DNA from: Tenacibaculum sp. Bg11-29
Lineage (GTDB): Bacteria > Bacteroidota > Bacteroidia > Flavobacteriales > Flavobacteriaceae
DNA: 64,000 nt
Assembly (NCBI RefSeq): GCF_002836595.1
Contig: NZ_PJBB01000003.1
Coordinates: 3,037,001 to 3,101,000, forward strand
Reading direction: 5' to 3'
Below are positions 9,040 to 17,397 of the stretch, piece after piece. The position numbers were made by a program, and so were the translations under genes. Numbering within the stretch: position 1 is the stretch's first letter; the number at the start of each line of letters is the position of its first letter. The notes under the pieces are model-generated. The model made no database searches. It was not told the origin of the DNA and saw only the letters and a list, made by a program, of their open reading frames with translations.

Positions 9040-9934
9040 TTATTAATAGTTTAATGCCTTTTGCTAATTCATCAGCAGCTTTTGAATTGTTCCTAAACCA
9101 TAATTCAGGTTCTATCAATTCTAGTTCTGCAATTGCTAATTTACCATTGTTATCTGTAAAAACATCAACTCTAGCGTAAATAGGAAGCTCTTTGCATGCT
9201 TTTATTGCACTTTCAGCAAAGTCAATTTCAATCTGTGAAGGTGAATAATCACTTACTGTTCCTCCAAAATCATCTTGAACTCTAAAATCTCCTTTTTTTG
9301 CAATTTTTAAAACAGCATGTGTAAACTTTCCATTCATAACCATTAATGAAATTTCTCCTTTTGTAACTATGTTATGTTGAAAAGGTTGAATAATCATCGC
9401 TTCTTTAGCAATCAATTCTGAAAAAACAGCTTCGTATTTAAGAATGTTGTTCTGGTTAATCTTATAGGTGTGTCTTCCACCTCCTGAAATACAAGGTTTT
9501 AAAACAAATTCTGTAAGTTCATAATCAGTAGCTAATTCTTGTAAACTTTTAATTTCTGAAGTTTCAATAAAATAAGATTCACAAATATGAATTCCTTTTT
9601 TCTGTAAATCTAATAAGTAGTGTTTGTCTATATTCCAACGAATGGTTTTTTCTGAATTTAATAAAGTGGTTTGCTTGCTTATTTTATTAAGCCAGATAGA
9701 AAATTCAGCATATCGATTAAAATAATCCCAAGTACTTCTAAAGAGTACATATTTGGTGGTTGTCCAATCGAAAGTAGTATCATCCCAAGAAAATCGTCCT
9801 ACTTTTAAGTTTAATTTTTCTAGAGCATTTTTTACATAATTATCTTCATCTAAGACATTTTGCTTGTAAACAGTAATCTCTTTTGGTTGTACATGGTCTT
9901 TATCAGTAAGGATTACAACATCATAATTTTTCAT
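9029..9934 (-). CDS. ATP-grasp (RimK/glutathione-synthetase-like) ligase
   Basis: A 301-residue protein of the ATP-grasp superfamily, which joins a carboxylate to an amine or thiol by way of an acyl-phosphate. It shows the Lys-containing FVLKPCISGGGRHTYKI loop, an EAMIIQPFQHNI strand, EISLMVMNGKFTHAVLK, and the metal-binding end YARVDVFTDNNGKLAIAELELIEPELWF. The N-terminal domain (residues 1-100) has the usual pre-ATP-grasp fold length. The product is unknown. It is the first gene of the 7172-9934 operon. Confidence 0.82.
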   Translation of the reverse strand: MKNYDVVILTDKDHVQPKEITVYKQNVLDEDNYVKNALEKLNLKVGRFSWDDTTFDWTTTKYVLFRSTWDYFNRYAEFSIWLNKISKQTTLLNSEKTIRWNIDKHYLLDLQKKGIHICESYFIETSEIKSLQELATDYELTEFVLKPCISGGGRHTYKINQNNILKYEAVFSELIAKEAMIIQPFQHNIVTKGEISLMVMNGKFTHAVLKIAKKGDFRVQDDFGGTVSDYSPSQIEIDFAESAIKACKELPIYARVDVFTDNNGKLAIAELELIEPELWFRNNSKAADELAKGIKLLINEE

Positions 9935-9962
9935 GATTTATTTTTTAAAACAATTAATTTTA

Positions 9963-10137
9963 TAGAGGTCAGTAGTTAAATAAATTTAATTAGACATCTG
10001 ACTTTAAGTAGAGTATCGAAACTCTTATTGTTAGTTCGAGGGCAACCAAGAGCTATTAGCTTATTGAAAGTTGTGCTCAATCTGACATTCCTCAAGGTGT
10101 TTTAATTAAAGTATAGGTAATTATCTATTGACCTCTA
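9963..10137. mobile_element. MITE-like element with terminal inverted repeats and 8-bp target duplication
   Basis: A 175-bp non-coding element. The left end starts TAGAGGTCAGTAGTTAAATA and the reverse complement of the right end starts TAGAGGTCAATAGATAATTA, giving 20-bp imperfect inverted repeats. Both sides are flanked by the same 8 bp, TAATTTTA (9955-9962 and 10138-10145). This is the signature of a small transposable element mobilised in trans. It inserted at the stop codon of the CAP-domain gene, which lies partly in the right target duplicate. No transposase is in the window. Confidence 0.6.
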
Positions 10138-10142
10138 TAATT

Positions 10143-10613
10143 TTATTTTGAATAAAAAATTTGAGTAAAAAAGTAATGCCCATTAGCTCCTTTTTTTACA
10201 CCAATACCTGTGTGTGTGTAATTACCTTCTATATTTTTTCTATGTCCATCACTATTTATCCAACCTTGTACAACATCAAAAGCAGTTTTTTGACGAGAAG
10301 CAACATTTTCAGCAATTGCTTTAGCATTATCTAAAACTTGTAATTCTTTAAAGCGTTCACTTAATTTATCATGATTTATCTTATTTATACTTATCATATA
10401 TTCTGTATGAGTTAAAGCAATTTTGGCTGCAGCATCATTAAATTCTACGGTTGCTTTTCCTTTACTTACTCTATATTCATTAACTAGTTTGTGTATTTCT
10501 TGTGTGATTGTTAAATTTTCTTCTAAATTTAAATCATCAGTTGAAGAATCACTACTACATGAAATAAATAAAACTGTAGTAAATAGCGCTAGAATTGTGT
10601 TTTTTAAGGTCAT
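10143..10613 (-). CDS. CAP-domain (SCP/PR-1) lipoprotein
   Basis: A 156-residue exported lipoprotein: the signal peptide ends in the lipobox FISC, with Cys19 as the lipid anchor, followed by an SSDSSTDD linker. The rest is one CAP domain (LVNEYRVSKGKATVEF, HTEYMI, INHDKLSERF, AENVASRQ, VQGWINSDGHRKNIEG, THTGIGVKKG). CAP domains are extracellular, and their bacterial role is mostly unknown. The stop codon falls in the target duplication of the MITE-like element at 9963-10137, so the last residues may have been altered by that insertion. Confidence 0.85.
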   Translation of the reverse strand: MTLKNTILALFTTVLFISCSSDSSTDDLNLEENLTITQEIHKLVNEYRVSKGKATVEFNDAAAKIALTHTEYMISINKINHDKLSERFKELQVLDNAKAIAENVASRQKTAFDVVQGWINSDGHRKNIEGNYTHTGIGVKKGANGHYFFTQIFYSK

Positions 10614-10655
10614 AATTAATTAATTTAAGGGGTTTAAATAAGACGAACGAATGTA

Positions 10656-11315
10656 CTATTTATTTATTTCATAATAATCAATAACATGTTTAGGAATTGC
10701 TGTTTTTTCTTTTAACCTTTCATCTGAAATAGGAGGTAGGGTTATTTGTTTTAAAGGAACCAAACCAGCCCAAATATCTAAATCATAATCTTCAGGTTCA
10801 TCAGCAACGCCAACATCTCTAATTTTTGCAGAAGCAGTTTCGATAGTCATTTCAATAACTAAAGTTCTGTCTAGTTCTTCTTTATGCATTTTTCTAATTC
10901 CGTCCCAACGACCTTTCATCATGTGCTCCATAAAGCAAAAAAGAGCTAAATATTTTTCTTTAGAGTCTTCTAGTTTTTTTACAGTTCCAAATAATGTAGC
11001 AGAACGATAATTTACAGAATGATGTAATCCAGATCTTGCTAAAACCAATGCATCTAAATGCATTACAGTCATACTCATTTCTTTAGCTTCTAGTAAAGTG
11101 AGTAACATTCTGTTAGCCTGAGATCCATGCAAATAAATTTTATCATCTTTTCGACCATACCCCATAGGTAATGTAATTGCACGATCTTGATAGACATAAC
11201 TTATGTAGCCAATAAACCCAGTGTCTAAAATGGTGTTAATTTTTTCAACATCATAAGTTGCTCTGTTTTGACCACGTTTTACCCTATTTAATTTAGATTT
11301 TGAATATTCTTTCAT
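10656..11315 (-). CDS. PNPOx-like flavoprotein (pyridox_ox_2 / NimA-like)
   Basis: A 219-residue FMN-binding split-barrel protein. The blocks ITLPMGYGRKDDKIYLHGSQ, VMHLDALVLARSGLHHSVNY and RSATLFGTVKKLED match the Pyridox_ox_2 (NimA-like) branch rather than true PdxH. The exact activity is unknown; relatives reduce nitroimidazoles or bind flavin. It lies downstream of the GNAT/DUF1272/DinB group and on the opposite strand to the MocR-type regulator at 13425, a setting in which PLP-related functions are common. Confidence 0.8.
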   Translation of the reverse strand: MKEYSKSKLNRVKRGQNRATYDVEKINTILDTGFIGYISYVYQDRAITLPMGYGRKDDKIYLHGSQANRMLLTLLEAKEMSMTVMHLDALVLARSGLHHSVNYRSATLFGTVKKLEDSKEKYLALFCFMEHMMKGRWDGIRKMHKEELDRTLVIEMTIETASAKIRDVGVADEPEDYDLDIWAGLVPLKQITLPPISDERLKEKTAIPKHVIDYYEINK

Positions 11316-11364
11316 GCTTATATATTTTTAAAGAATACTTTACTTTTATACTCCTTAATTATTT

Positions 11365-11889
11365 CTATTGATTTACTTTTAATTTCATCATAATATCTGT
11401 CTGCTTATCTTCTCCTACTGTAAAAGTGTGCTTATCAAATGCTACGAACCCATTTTTTGTGTAAAATCTGATTGCTTTTGGGTTTTCTTCCCAAACACCT
11501 AACCAAACATATGCAACGTTTTTTTGTTTTGAAACTTCTAAAACTTTTTCATAAAGTATTTGACCAATTTTTTTTCCTTGAAATTTATTTAGCACGTAAA
11601 TTCGCTCGATTTCAAGTGAATTTCCATCTTTAATTTCAGTTTGTGCTTGATTAAAATTAATTTTTAAATATCCGATAGGATCATTTTTAAGTTCAGCAAA
11701 ATAAAATTCAGAATTTAGATTTGTTAATTCGGTTTTTAGTTTTTCAATTGAAAACTCATTTCCCAAATATTCTTTCATGTTTTTTTTACTATTTCCTGAA
11801 GAATATGTTTCGAAAAAAGTCTGTTCTCCAATCTTTTTTAATTGGTTGATATCATTTACTGTTATTTTTCTAATACTTATATTTTTCAT
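11365..11889 (-). CDS. GNAT-family N-acetyltransferase
   Basis: A 174-residue GNAT protein using acetyl-CoA. Motif A is IERIYVLNKFQGKKIGQILYEKVLEV (Q/R-x-x-G-x-G/A type: QGKKIG), and motif B ends GVWEENPKAIRFYTKNGF. The N-terminus is ISIRKITVNDINQLKKI, and the length is normal. The substrate is unknown. A second GNAT gene lies immediately upstream on the same strand (36-bp gap). The two share the LEKIYIL/IERIYVL and AI(R/N)FY(T/K)KNGF blocks and are probably paralogues. Confidence 0.85.
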   Translation of the reverse strand: MKNISIRKITVNDINQLKKIGEQTFFETYSSGNSKKNMKEYLGNEFSIEKLKTELTNLNSEFYFAELKNDPIGYLKINFNQAQTEIKDGNSLEIERIYVLNKFQGKKIGQILYEKVLEVSKQKNVAYVWLGVWEENPKAIRFYTKNGFVAFDKHTFTVGEDKQTDIMMKLKVNQ

Positions 11890-11925
11890 TCTTTTAAATA
11901 CTATTATTAATTAGATCTTTCATGC

Positions 11926-12441
11926 TTATATTTTTTTAACATAAACAAAGTTTTCATATTTTTTATTATTCACTAGATAATCTAACTTTCCTGATATTTC
12001 GAACCCATTTTTTTTATAAAAATTAATTGCTCGAATATTTTTTATGTACACTGAAAGCCAAATGTTTTTAAATTGATGTTCAATAGCTTTTCCTACTATA
12101 AAATCAAATAACTTTTGACCTAATTTTAAAGGCAAAAAATCCTTCAAAATGTAAATTTTTTCTAATCTGCAAGAACTGTTAACTTTTACACTTTCATGTA
12201 ATTCATTTAATACTAATTTTGTGTAACCAACAGGAAAATCATCAACATATAAAATGTAAAAAAGATTATTGGTGTTTTTAAGTTGATTTTTAATTTCAGT
12301 AATAGAGAAAGAGTTATTTAAGAATTTTAATAAATCGTTTTTATCATCTATAAAATGCCCGTGAGATTCAGAATATGTTATTCTTCCCAATAGCGCTAAG
12401 ACTTCTGTGTCAGCTATTTTTGCTGTTTTTATATTAATCAT
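11926..12441 (-). CDS. GNAT-family N-acetyltransferase
   Basis: A 171-residue GNAT protein. It has a motif A region CRLEKIYILKDFLPLKLGQKL and the C-terminal block RAINFYKKNGFEISG. The acetyl-CoA loop is PLKLGQ instead of the usual QGxGxG/A, which may weaken cofactor binding. It is directly adjacent (no gap) to the DUF1272 gene and appears to be an older duplicate of the GNAT gene at 11365. Substrate unknown. Confidence 0.82.
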   Translation of the reverse strand: MINIKTAKIADTEVLALLGRITYSESHGHFIDDKNDLLKFLNNSFSITEIKNQLKNTNNLFYILYVDDFPVGYTKLVLNELHESVKVNSSCRLEKIYILKDFLPLKLGQKLFDFIVGKAIEHQFKNIWLSVYIKNIRAINFYKKNGFEISGKLDYLVNNKKYENFVYVKKI

Positions 12442-12732
12442 TTATCTTTTTTCTGGAAGAATACCTTTAAACTCTTCTGAATTTACTTTAGTTTTTTCTA
12501 AATCTTTTGGCTTAAAAATTCGTTTTGTAGCAGCAGGATATTTTTTAATTAGTATTGATGGACGAATTGGACGTTCAACAAAATTACCAGTACAACTAGG
12601 ACATACGTTTTTAAAAACTTCAATAGCACATGCTTTACAATAAGTACATTCAAAAGAGCAAATCATCGCCTCGGTAGAGGTGTTTGGTAAATCTTTATTG
12701 CAATGTTCGCAATTGGGTCTAATAGCTAGCAT
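12442..12732 (-). CDS. DUF1272 zinc-ribbon-type small protein
   Basis: A 96-residue protein with seven or more cysteines in CxxC-like pairs (CEHCNKDLP, CSFECTYCKACA, CPSCTGNFVERPIRP), the pattern of DUF1272, which probably binds zinc. The start ATG overlaps the stop codon of the DinB gene by one base, and the end abuts the GNAT gene at 11926, so it is translationally coupled within this operon. The function of the family is unknown. Confidence 0.85.
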   Translation of the reverse strand: MLAIRPNCEHCNKDLPNTSTEAMICSFECTYCKACAIEVFKNVCPSCTGNFVERPIRPSILIKKYPAATKRIFKPKDLEKTKVNSEEFKGILPEKR

Positions 12733-13250
12733 TATAAATAGCGCTCTTTAATAATATCTATATGCCAAATACTGTGTCCTAATAAAATAAAAGCACAAGC
12801 TCTTGCAGAAACATTGCTATCACTAGCAGTACCTATGTTTTGTAAATTTTCATCAGAAATACTATTAATTAGGTTTAATGAATACATTCTTGTTATTGTA
12901 AATTCATGAATTAATGTTTCTAATTTTTTATTATTCGCTTGAGAAGGATCTATGTAAATATCTTGGTCAAATCCAGCTAAGGCAGTTGTATCTTTTCTAG
13001 CAATTCTTAACAAACGGTACATGAATATACGTTCAGTGTCAATAATATGCTGTAAAACCTCTTTAACACTCCATTTTTTTAGTTCATAACGATATTCTAA
13101 TTTGTTTTTAGGTACGGTAGAGAAGAAATCGATAACCATTTTTTTATCGTTTTCTAAACCAGTAATTAATTCGGTATTATCAGAAACTTTACCAAGGTAC
13201 CTTCCAAAGTACTCGTTATATTCTGTTTGTTGTAAATCTTTTTTAATCAT
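12732..13250 (-). CDS. DinB-family protein
   Basis: A DinB/YfiT-like four-helix-bundle metalloprotein, about 172 residues from the preferred start at 13250 (an in-frame ATG also exists at 13292). The metal-site histidines are in VLQHIIDTERIF, in the middle helix (IHEFTITR region) and in LGHSIWHIDIIKERYL. Related proteins are thiol-dependent transferases or of unknown function. It is the first gene of the minus-strand group with DUF1272 and two GNATs, divergent from the MocR-like regulator. Confidence 0.82.
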   Translation of the reverse strand: MIKKDLQQTEYNEYFGRYLGKVSDNTELITGLENDKKMVIDFFSTVPKNKLEYRYELKKWSVKEVLQHIIDTERIFMYRLLRIARKDTTALAGFDQDIYIDPSQANNKKLETLIHEFTITRMYSLNLINSISDENLQNIGTASDSNVSARACAFILLGHSIWHIDIIKERYL

Positions 13251-13424
13251 TATGTTATTGTTTTTTATTACTACAGGTGTAAAAGGCTTCATTTCTTTAA
13301 AAGCTAATTAAACACTTTTATTAAAATTTGTTATTTTTAAAAGTAATGATAATTTTATTTCATCAAAATTAGTAGTTTTATGGAGTGTTTAAGTAATCCA
13401 GAATTAAAATAACTAGTAGTCCAG

Positions 13425-14906
13425 ATGTTTCCTTACAAAACCAGTTTTAAAATAGATAGAAATAATAGTCAATCAATTTATATACAGATATCTAATCAGT
13501 TTATTTATTTTATAAACCAAGGTAAGCTTCCTGCAAACACTAAATTACCTGGAACGAGGAGTTTAGCAGAACTTTTAAATGTACATCGAAAAACAATTGT
13601 ATCTTCATATGAAGAATTAGATTTACAAGGTTGGATTGAATCTGTACCTAAAAAAGGAACCTTTGTAAGAGCTGATTTACCTTTACTACAGCGTGAAAAT
13701 AATGAAGAAATTAATGAGAGTAAAAAAAATACTACAACAGGGTTTTCTTTTTACAGTAATGGATTTGAAAATTTAAAGTTACTAGATAAAAAAGAGAACG
13801 ATACGTTGTTTTTAAATGATGGGATTTCTGATGGAAGATTAACACCAACTATCGAAATAGCTAGAATTTACAGGAAAATAGCTGGTAAAAAAGATATTCA
13901 TCTGCATTTATCTTATGGTTCTACTTATGGAAACGATAATTTACGGGCAGTTTTAGTAACATACTTAAATGAAACAAGAGGTTTACAAATAACAAAAGAT
14001 AATTTACTGATAACTAGAGGAAGTCAAATGGGAATATGGCTTAGTGCTCAATTGTTATTAAAAAAGGAAGATGTTATAGTGGTAGGGGAAACAAATTATC
14101 CTTCGGCAGATATAACTTTTATAGAGCGAAAAGCAACAATTATGCGTATTCCTGTAGATAAAGATGGCTTATGTATTTCTGAATTAGAAAAATTATGTAA
14201 AAAACAGGTGATAAAAGCGCTGTATGTTACCTCTCATCATCACCATCCAACTACAGTAACATTATCAGCAGAAAGACGAATTCATTTATTAAACCTTTCT
14301 AATATTTATCAATTTGCAATTATAGAAGATGATTACGATTATGATTTTAACTATAATCATTCACCAATTTTACCATTAGCGAGTCATGATGTTAACGGAA
14401 ATGTTATTTATATAGGTTCTGTTTGTAAAACGGTTGCTCCTGTTTTTAGAATTGGCTATTTAATAGCTTCAAAAACATTTATAGATGAAGCCTCTAATCA
14501 CAGACGCTATGTAGATAGGCAGGGAGATGCTTTATTGGAGCTTACTTTTGCTGAATTTATTAAATCGGGTGATTTAGATAGGCATATTAGAAAAGTGATG
14601 AAAATTTACAAACAGCGTCGCGATTTATTTTGTTCTTTGTTGACGGAACATTTAGGAGGCTATTTTCATTTTGATATTCCTAAAGGAGGAATGGCAGTAT
14701 GGCTTATTTTAAACAAACAATATTCATGGAAAGAAGTTTCAGAAATAGCAAGAACACAGAAATTAGCAATAGGGCAATGGGAACGTTATGATTTTGCCAA
14801 TACGAAACACAACGGAATAAGAATTGGATTTGCTGCTTATAATAACAACGAGATACAAGAACTTATTTATAAATTAACAAACACTATGAAGTTGTTTACA
14901 AATTAG
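13425..14906 (+). CDS. MocR/PdxR-type transcriptional regulator (GntR HTH fused to aminotransferase domain)
   Basis: A 493-residue chimeric regulator. Residues 1-80 form a GntR winged helix (SIYIQISNQFIYFINQGKLP, LPGTRSLAELLNVHRKTI), and the rest is a fold-type I aminotransferase domain with the PLP lysine in GSVCKTVAPVFRIGYL and an IIEDDYDYDF block. Such proteins sense PLP or amino-compound adducts and often control the divergent gene and themselves. The divergent group here is DinB/DUF1272/GNAT/GNAT, with a PNPOx-like gene further on. Its last codons overlap the relic of the 3' end of prmC on the other strand, and its tail was duplicated at 19556. Confidence 0.9.
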   Translation: MFPYKTSFKIDRNNSQSIYIQISNQFIYFINQGKLPANTKLPGTRSLAELLNVHRKTIVSSYEELDLQGWIESVPKKGTFVRADLPLLQRENNEEINESKKNTTTGFSFYSNGFENLKLLDKKENDTLFLNDGISDGRLTPTIEIARIYRKIAGKKDIHLHLSYGSTYGNDNLRAVLVTYLNETRGLQITKDNLLITRGSQMGIWLSAQLLLKKEDVIVVGETNYPSADITFIERKATIMRIPVDKDGLCISELEKLCKKQVIKALYVTSHHHHPTTVTLSAERRIHLLNLSNIYQFAIIEDDYDYDFNYNHSPILPLASHDVNGNVIYIGSVCKTVAPVFRIGYLIASKTFIDEASNHRRYVDRQGDALLELTFAEFIKSGDLDRHIRKVMKIYKQRRDLFCSLLTEHLGGYFHFDIPKGGMAVWLILNKQYSWKEVSEIARTQKLAIGQWERYDFANTKHNGIRIGFAAYNNNEIQELIYKLTNTMKLFTN

Positions 14907-14982
14907 CTTTAATCATTCTGCTATTGCTCAAAAAATATTTACGCAATTTAATATTTATAAAACCTTTTTTAATTAGATCCAT
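14896..14982 (-). pseudogene. Relic of the 3' end of prmC (copy 1)
   Basis: Read on the minus strand, 28 codons and a stop give a peptide ending KLRKYFLSNSRMIKANL. This aligns without gaps to the C-terminus of the intact PrmC encoded at 28121 (ELRKDFSGNDRMIKASL). The rest of the gene is absent. The stop overlaps the 3' end of the MocR gene, showing the likely ancestral order MocR convergent with prmC. Confidence 0.75.
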
Positions 14983-15042
14983 GTGGATACTGAAGCAACT
15001 AAAATTTAAGTAACTTTTGCTAGTTATAATGATATGTGGTAT

Positions 15043-15120
15043 ACACGTTGATTATTTAAAAATATCTGTACATGATATTCATTATTTGAAAGATATTCAA
15101 AATCAAATGTAAAGACTGTA
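15043..15120. repeat. Diverged intergenic repeat x (copy 1)
   Basis: Shares with 19479-19538 the blocks TGATT, TCTGTACAT, ATATTCA, AATCAAATG and A-GxCTGTA in the same order and orientation, apart from about 18 extra bases in this copy. Both copies lie next to the prmC-tail relics. Origin unknown. Confidence 0.45.
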
Positions 15121-15142
15121 CGTTGCTTGCGTTATATGATTT

Positions 15143-15769
15143 TTATTTTGTTTTTTTAAAGATGTACAAATCTGCTGTTTTTAAATATCTAATTCCTTTT
15201 TGAGTACTGATTAATGTTTCCATAGTAACATTCTGCTTTTTTTTAGGAATGAAAAAAGTTTCCAAATTTTCTTCAGAAATTAATTTTTTACGGTGAATAT
15301 TTATTGTGCCTATTAGTTTAAAATCAGTATCAAATGAAGCTACGCCAGCATCTGCATGACTATTATTTACTAGTAATAAGCCACCTGTTTTTAAGTATTT
15401 TTTGCATGGCTGTGAGATTATTCCAGCGTAATGAGAAATTAATAAATCAAACGACTCTTCTTCTAAAGATAGAGGCGCATTGTAACTTTTTCCTAAAAAC
15501 TCAATATTAGATTCTTGACTATATTTCTTTCTTGATTCAATTATTTCTTTTACAATCTTCATATCATTAAAAAAAAACTTAGCTCCTTTATCGCAATCAA
15601 CATAAACTGTTGTTGGGAAAATGAAGCTTGGAGTAATATGTACATAACTTCCTGGGTACAATGTGTTTTTGATACCGTATTTTTCCCTTAGTACAGAAAA
15701 AACTTCTTCTCTTTCAAATTTTCTATATGTATAATATTTATTGTACAATTCTATTATTCTATTTGTCAT
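15143..15769 (-). CDS. Hypothetical protein, possibly methyltransferase-fold
   Basis: A 208-residue soluble protein that I do not recognise with confidence. The order VDCDKGAKFFFND, SFDLLISHYAGI, CKKYLKTGGLLLVNNSHAD resembles motifs II, IV and V of a Rossmann methyltransferase (FDLLIS...LKTGGLLLVN). The glycine-rich motif I is not evident, so activity is doubtful. It is transcribed away from a tetR gene, and the two share a palindromic operator/promoter at 15778-15796, so it is very probably controlled by that regulator. Confidence 0.55.
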   Translation of the reverse strand: MTNRIIELYNKYYTYRKFEREEVFSVLREKYGIKNTLYPGSYVHITPSFIFPTTVYVDCDKGAKFFFNDMKIVKEIIESRKKYSQESNIEFLGKSYNAPLSLEEESFDLLISHYAGIISQPCKKYLKTGGLLLVNNSHADAGVASFDTDFKLIGTINIHRKKLISEENLETFFIPKKKQNVTMETLISTQKGIRYLKTADLYIFKKTK

Positions 15770-15777
15770 ATTAATTG

Positions 15778-15796
15778 TATATTTGACTCAAATATA
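15778..15796. promoter_or_regulatory. Palindromic operator overlapping divergent promoters
   Basis: The 19-bp sequence TATATTTGACTCAAATATA is a palindrome around its central base. Each half contains TATATTTG, the Bacteroidota -7 consensus, one on each strand. The plus-strand copy lies 35 bp before the GTG of tetR, and the minus-strand copy 19 bp before the ATG of the gene at 15769. A TetR dimer bound here would block both promoters. Confidence 0.6.
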
Positions 15797-15820
15797 TGAC
15801 AAATTACTTAATTTAGAGAC

Positions 15821-16366
15821 GTGAAAACAAAAAATAATTTAATAGAAGCTGCAATTGAGGTACTTATTGAAAACCCATCAAGTAATATGGATGTTATAGC
15901 TGAAAAAGCAGCTGTTACAAGAAGAACACTACATCGCTATTTCAGTTCTAGAGATCATATGATTAAGGAATGTGTAGAGATTATTGTGTTAAGGATATTA
16001 ATAGATGTAAAAATGGTTCTTGATACAGAGATGCAGCTTATTGATAAGTTGAAACAAATGTTTGAAGATGATGTTAAAAAAGGGCAACATTTTGAATTCG
16101 TTCAAAAATTTTCGCATCATTTTTCAGAAGAAGATATTCAAGCTTCATTCAAAGAAATGGGCGATTTATTTTATGGTCTTTTAGATAAATTAAAGTCAAA
16201 TGGAATAATAGATAAACAGTTGTCAAATGAATGGTTATCATATGTTTGGATGGGGTTGGTTAGGAGTGCCAATCAAGCGCTGAAAAAAGGTGTAATTGCA
16301 CCAAACAAAGTAAATGAACTAGCATGGAATGCTTTTTCAAACGGAATGATTACTAAAAGTGAATAA
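15821..16366 (+). CDS. TetR-family transcriptional regulator
   Basis: A 181-residue regulator. The N-terminal helix-turn-helix is NMDVIAEKAAVTRRTLHRYFSSRDHMI, and the rest is a helical ligand-binding domain. The start is GTG, the first in-frame start after the promoter at 15778. Two bases separate its stop from the oxidoreductase gene, so both are one transcript. It probably represses itself, the oxidoreductase and the divergent gene at 15143 through the 19-bp palindrome. Ligand unknown. Confidence 0.88.
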   Translation: MKTKNNLIEAAIEVLIENPSSNMDVIAEKAAVTRRTLHRYFSSRDHMIKECVEIIVLRILIDVKMVLDTEMQLIDKLKQMFEDDVKKGQHFEFVQKFSHHFSEEDIQASFKEMGDLFYGLLDKLKSNGIIDKQLSNEWLSYVWMGLVRSANQALKKGVIAPNKVNELAWNAFSNGMITKSE

Positions 16367-16368
16367 AT

Positions 16369-17397
16369 ATGAAGCGCAGGAAATTTATAAAAATAAACTC
16401 ACAATTCGCAATATTATTTTCGCTAATACCAACGACTGCAATTGAAAGTTGTAGTCAAAATAAAAAGAATATGACAAAAAATAAAAACTTAGATGTTTTA
16501 GTAGTTGGAGGTGGCCCAGCTGGAATGAATGCAGCATTAGTCTTTGGAAGAGCGCTTATGAATACTGTAATAGTAAATGAGGAAAAACCTAGAAATCTTG
16601 TGACACAAGCCTCGCATGGTTTTCTCACTCGTGATGGTTTTCATCCAAGCGAATTTCTTCAAGTTGCTAAAAAACAATTAGAGCAGTATGTTACAGTAAA
16701 TTATAAAATGGATGTTGTAAAACAAGTAGATAAAACAGAAATAGGATTTAAAGTAAAAACTAATGATGGTACAGAGTATCAAACAAAGCGAATTGTTTTT
16801 GCTACTGGTTATAAAGATGATTTGTCTAAACTTGGATTAATTGGAATTGAAAAAGTATACGGAAAAACGGTATTTCCATGTCCTTTTTGTGATGGATGGG
16901 AAAGACGGAACGAACCTCTTGCTTTATTTGGAAAAGATGAAGGTGTTGGACACTTTGCTAAAACTATAAGTAATTGGACAGACGATTTAATTATTTTTAC
17001 TAATGGTAAAAAACCTATAAGAAATGAAGAGAAAGAAAATTTAAAAAAGAACAACATTAAAGTTGTTGAACAAGAAATATTAAAATTAATTTCTGAAAAT
17101 GGAAATCTAAAAGAAATTAAACTTGCTGATGGAAATAGTATTAAAAGAACAGGAGGGTTTTTATTTAGTACTGGAGAAAAGCAATCAACAGATATTCCAG
17201 CAAAATTAGGAGTTGAATTTGGAGATTGGGGTGGAACATACTTAACAAATGAATGGGGGAAGTCAAAAGTGGATGGAGTCTATATAGTGGGAGATGCAAA
17301 AAACAATTTTACAGGAGTTATTGGCTCAGCCTCAGAAGGATCTTACGTCGCTGAAATGATTACTCAAGAGATTATTGGAGAACGTTGGGTAAGCTAA
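16369..17397 (+). CDS. Exported thioredoxin-reductase-like FAD/NAD(P) oxidoreductase
   Basis: A 342-residue flavoprotein. It has an FAD-binding VLVVGGGPAGMNAAL, a redox-type disulfide motif FPCPFCDGWE (Cys171, Cys174), and a C-terminal GVYIVGDAKNNFTG FAD block, as in thioredoxin reductase-like enzymes. The first 34 residues look like a Tat lipoprotein signal: twin arginine RRKFIK, a hydrophobic stretch, then Cys28 after AIES. If the start were Met35 the enzyme would be cytosolic, but the close coupling to tetR (2-bp gap) favours the upstream ATG. Likely role: redox or detoxification, induced through TetR. Confidence 0.8.
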   Translation: MKRRKFIKINSQFAILFSLIPTTAIESCSQNKKNMTKNKNLDVLVVGGGPAGMNAALVFGRALMNTVIVNEEKPRNLVTQASHGFLTRDGFHPSEFLQVAKKQLEQYVTVNYKMDVVKQVDKTEIGFKVKTNDGTEYQTKRIVFATGYKDDLSKLGLIGIEKVYGKTVFPCPFCDGWERRNEPLALFGKDEGVGHFAKTISNWTDDLIIFTNGKKPIRNEEKENLKKNNIKVVEQEILKLISENGNLKEIKLADGNSIKRTGGFLFSTGEKQSTDIPAKLGVEFGDWGGTYLTNEWGKSKVDGVYIVGDAKNNFTGVIGSASEGSYVAEMITQEIIGERWVS

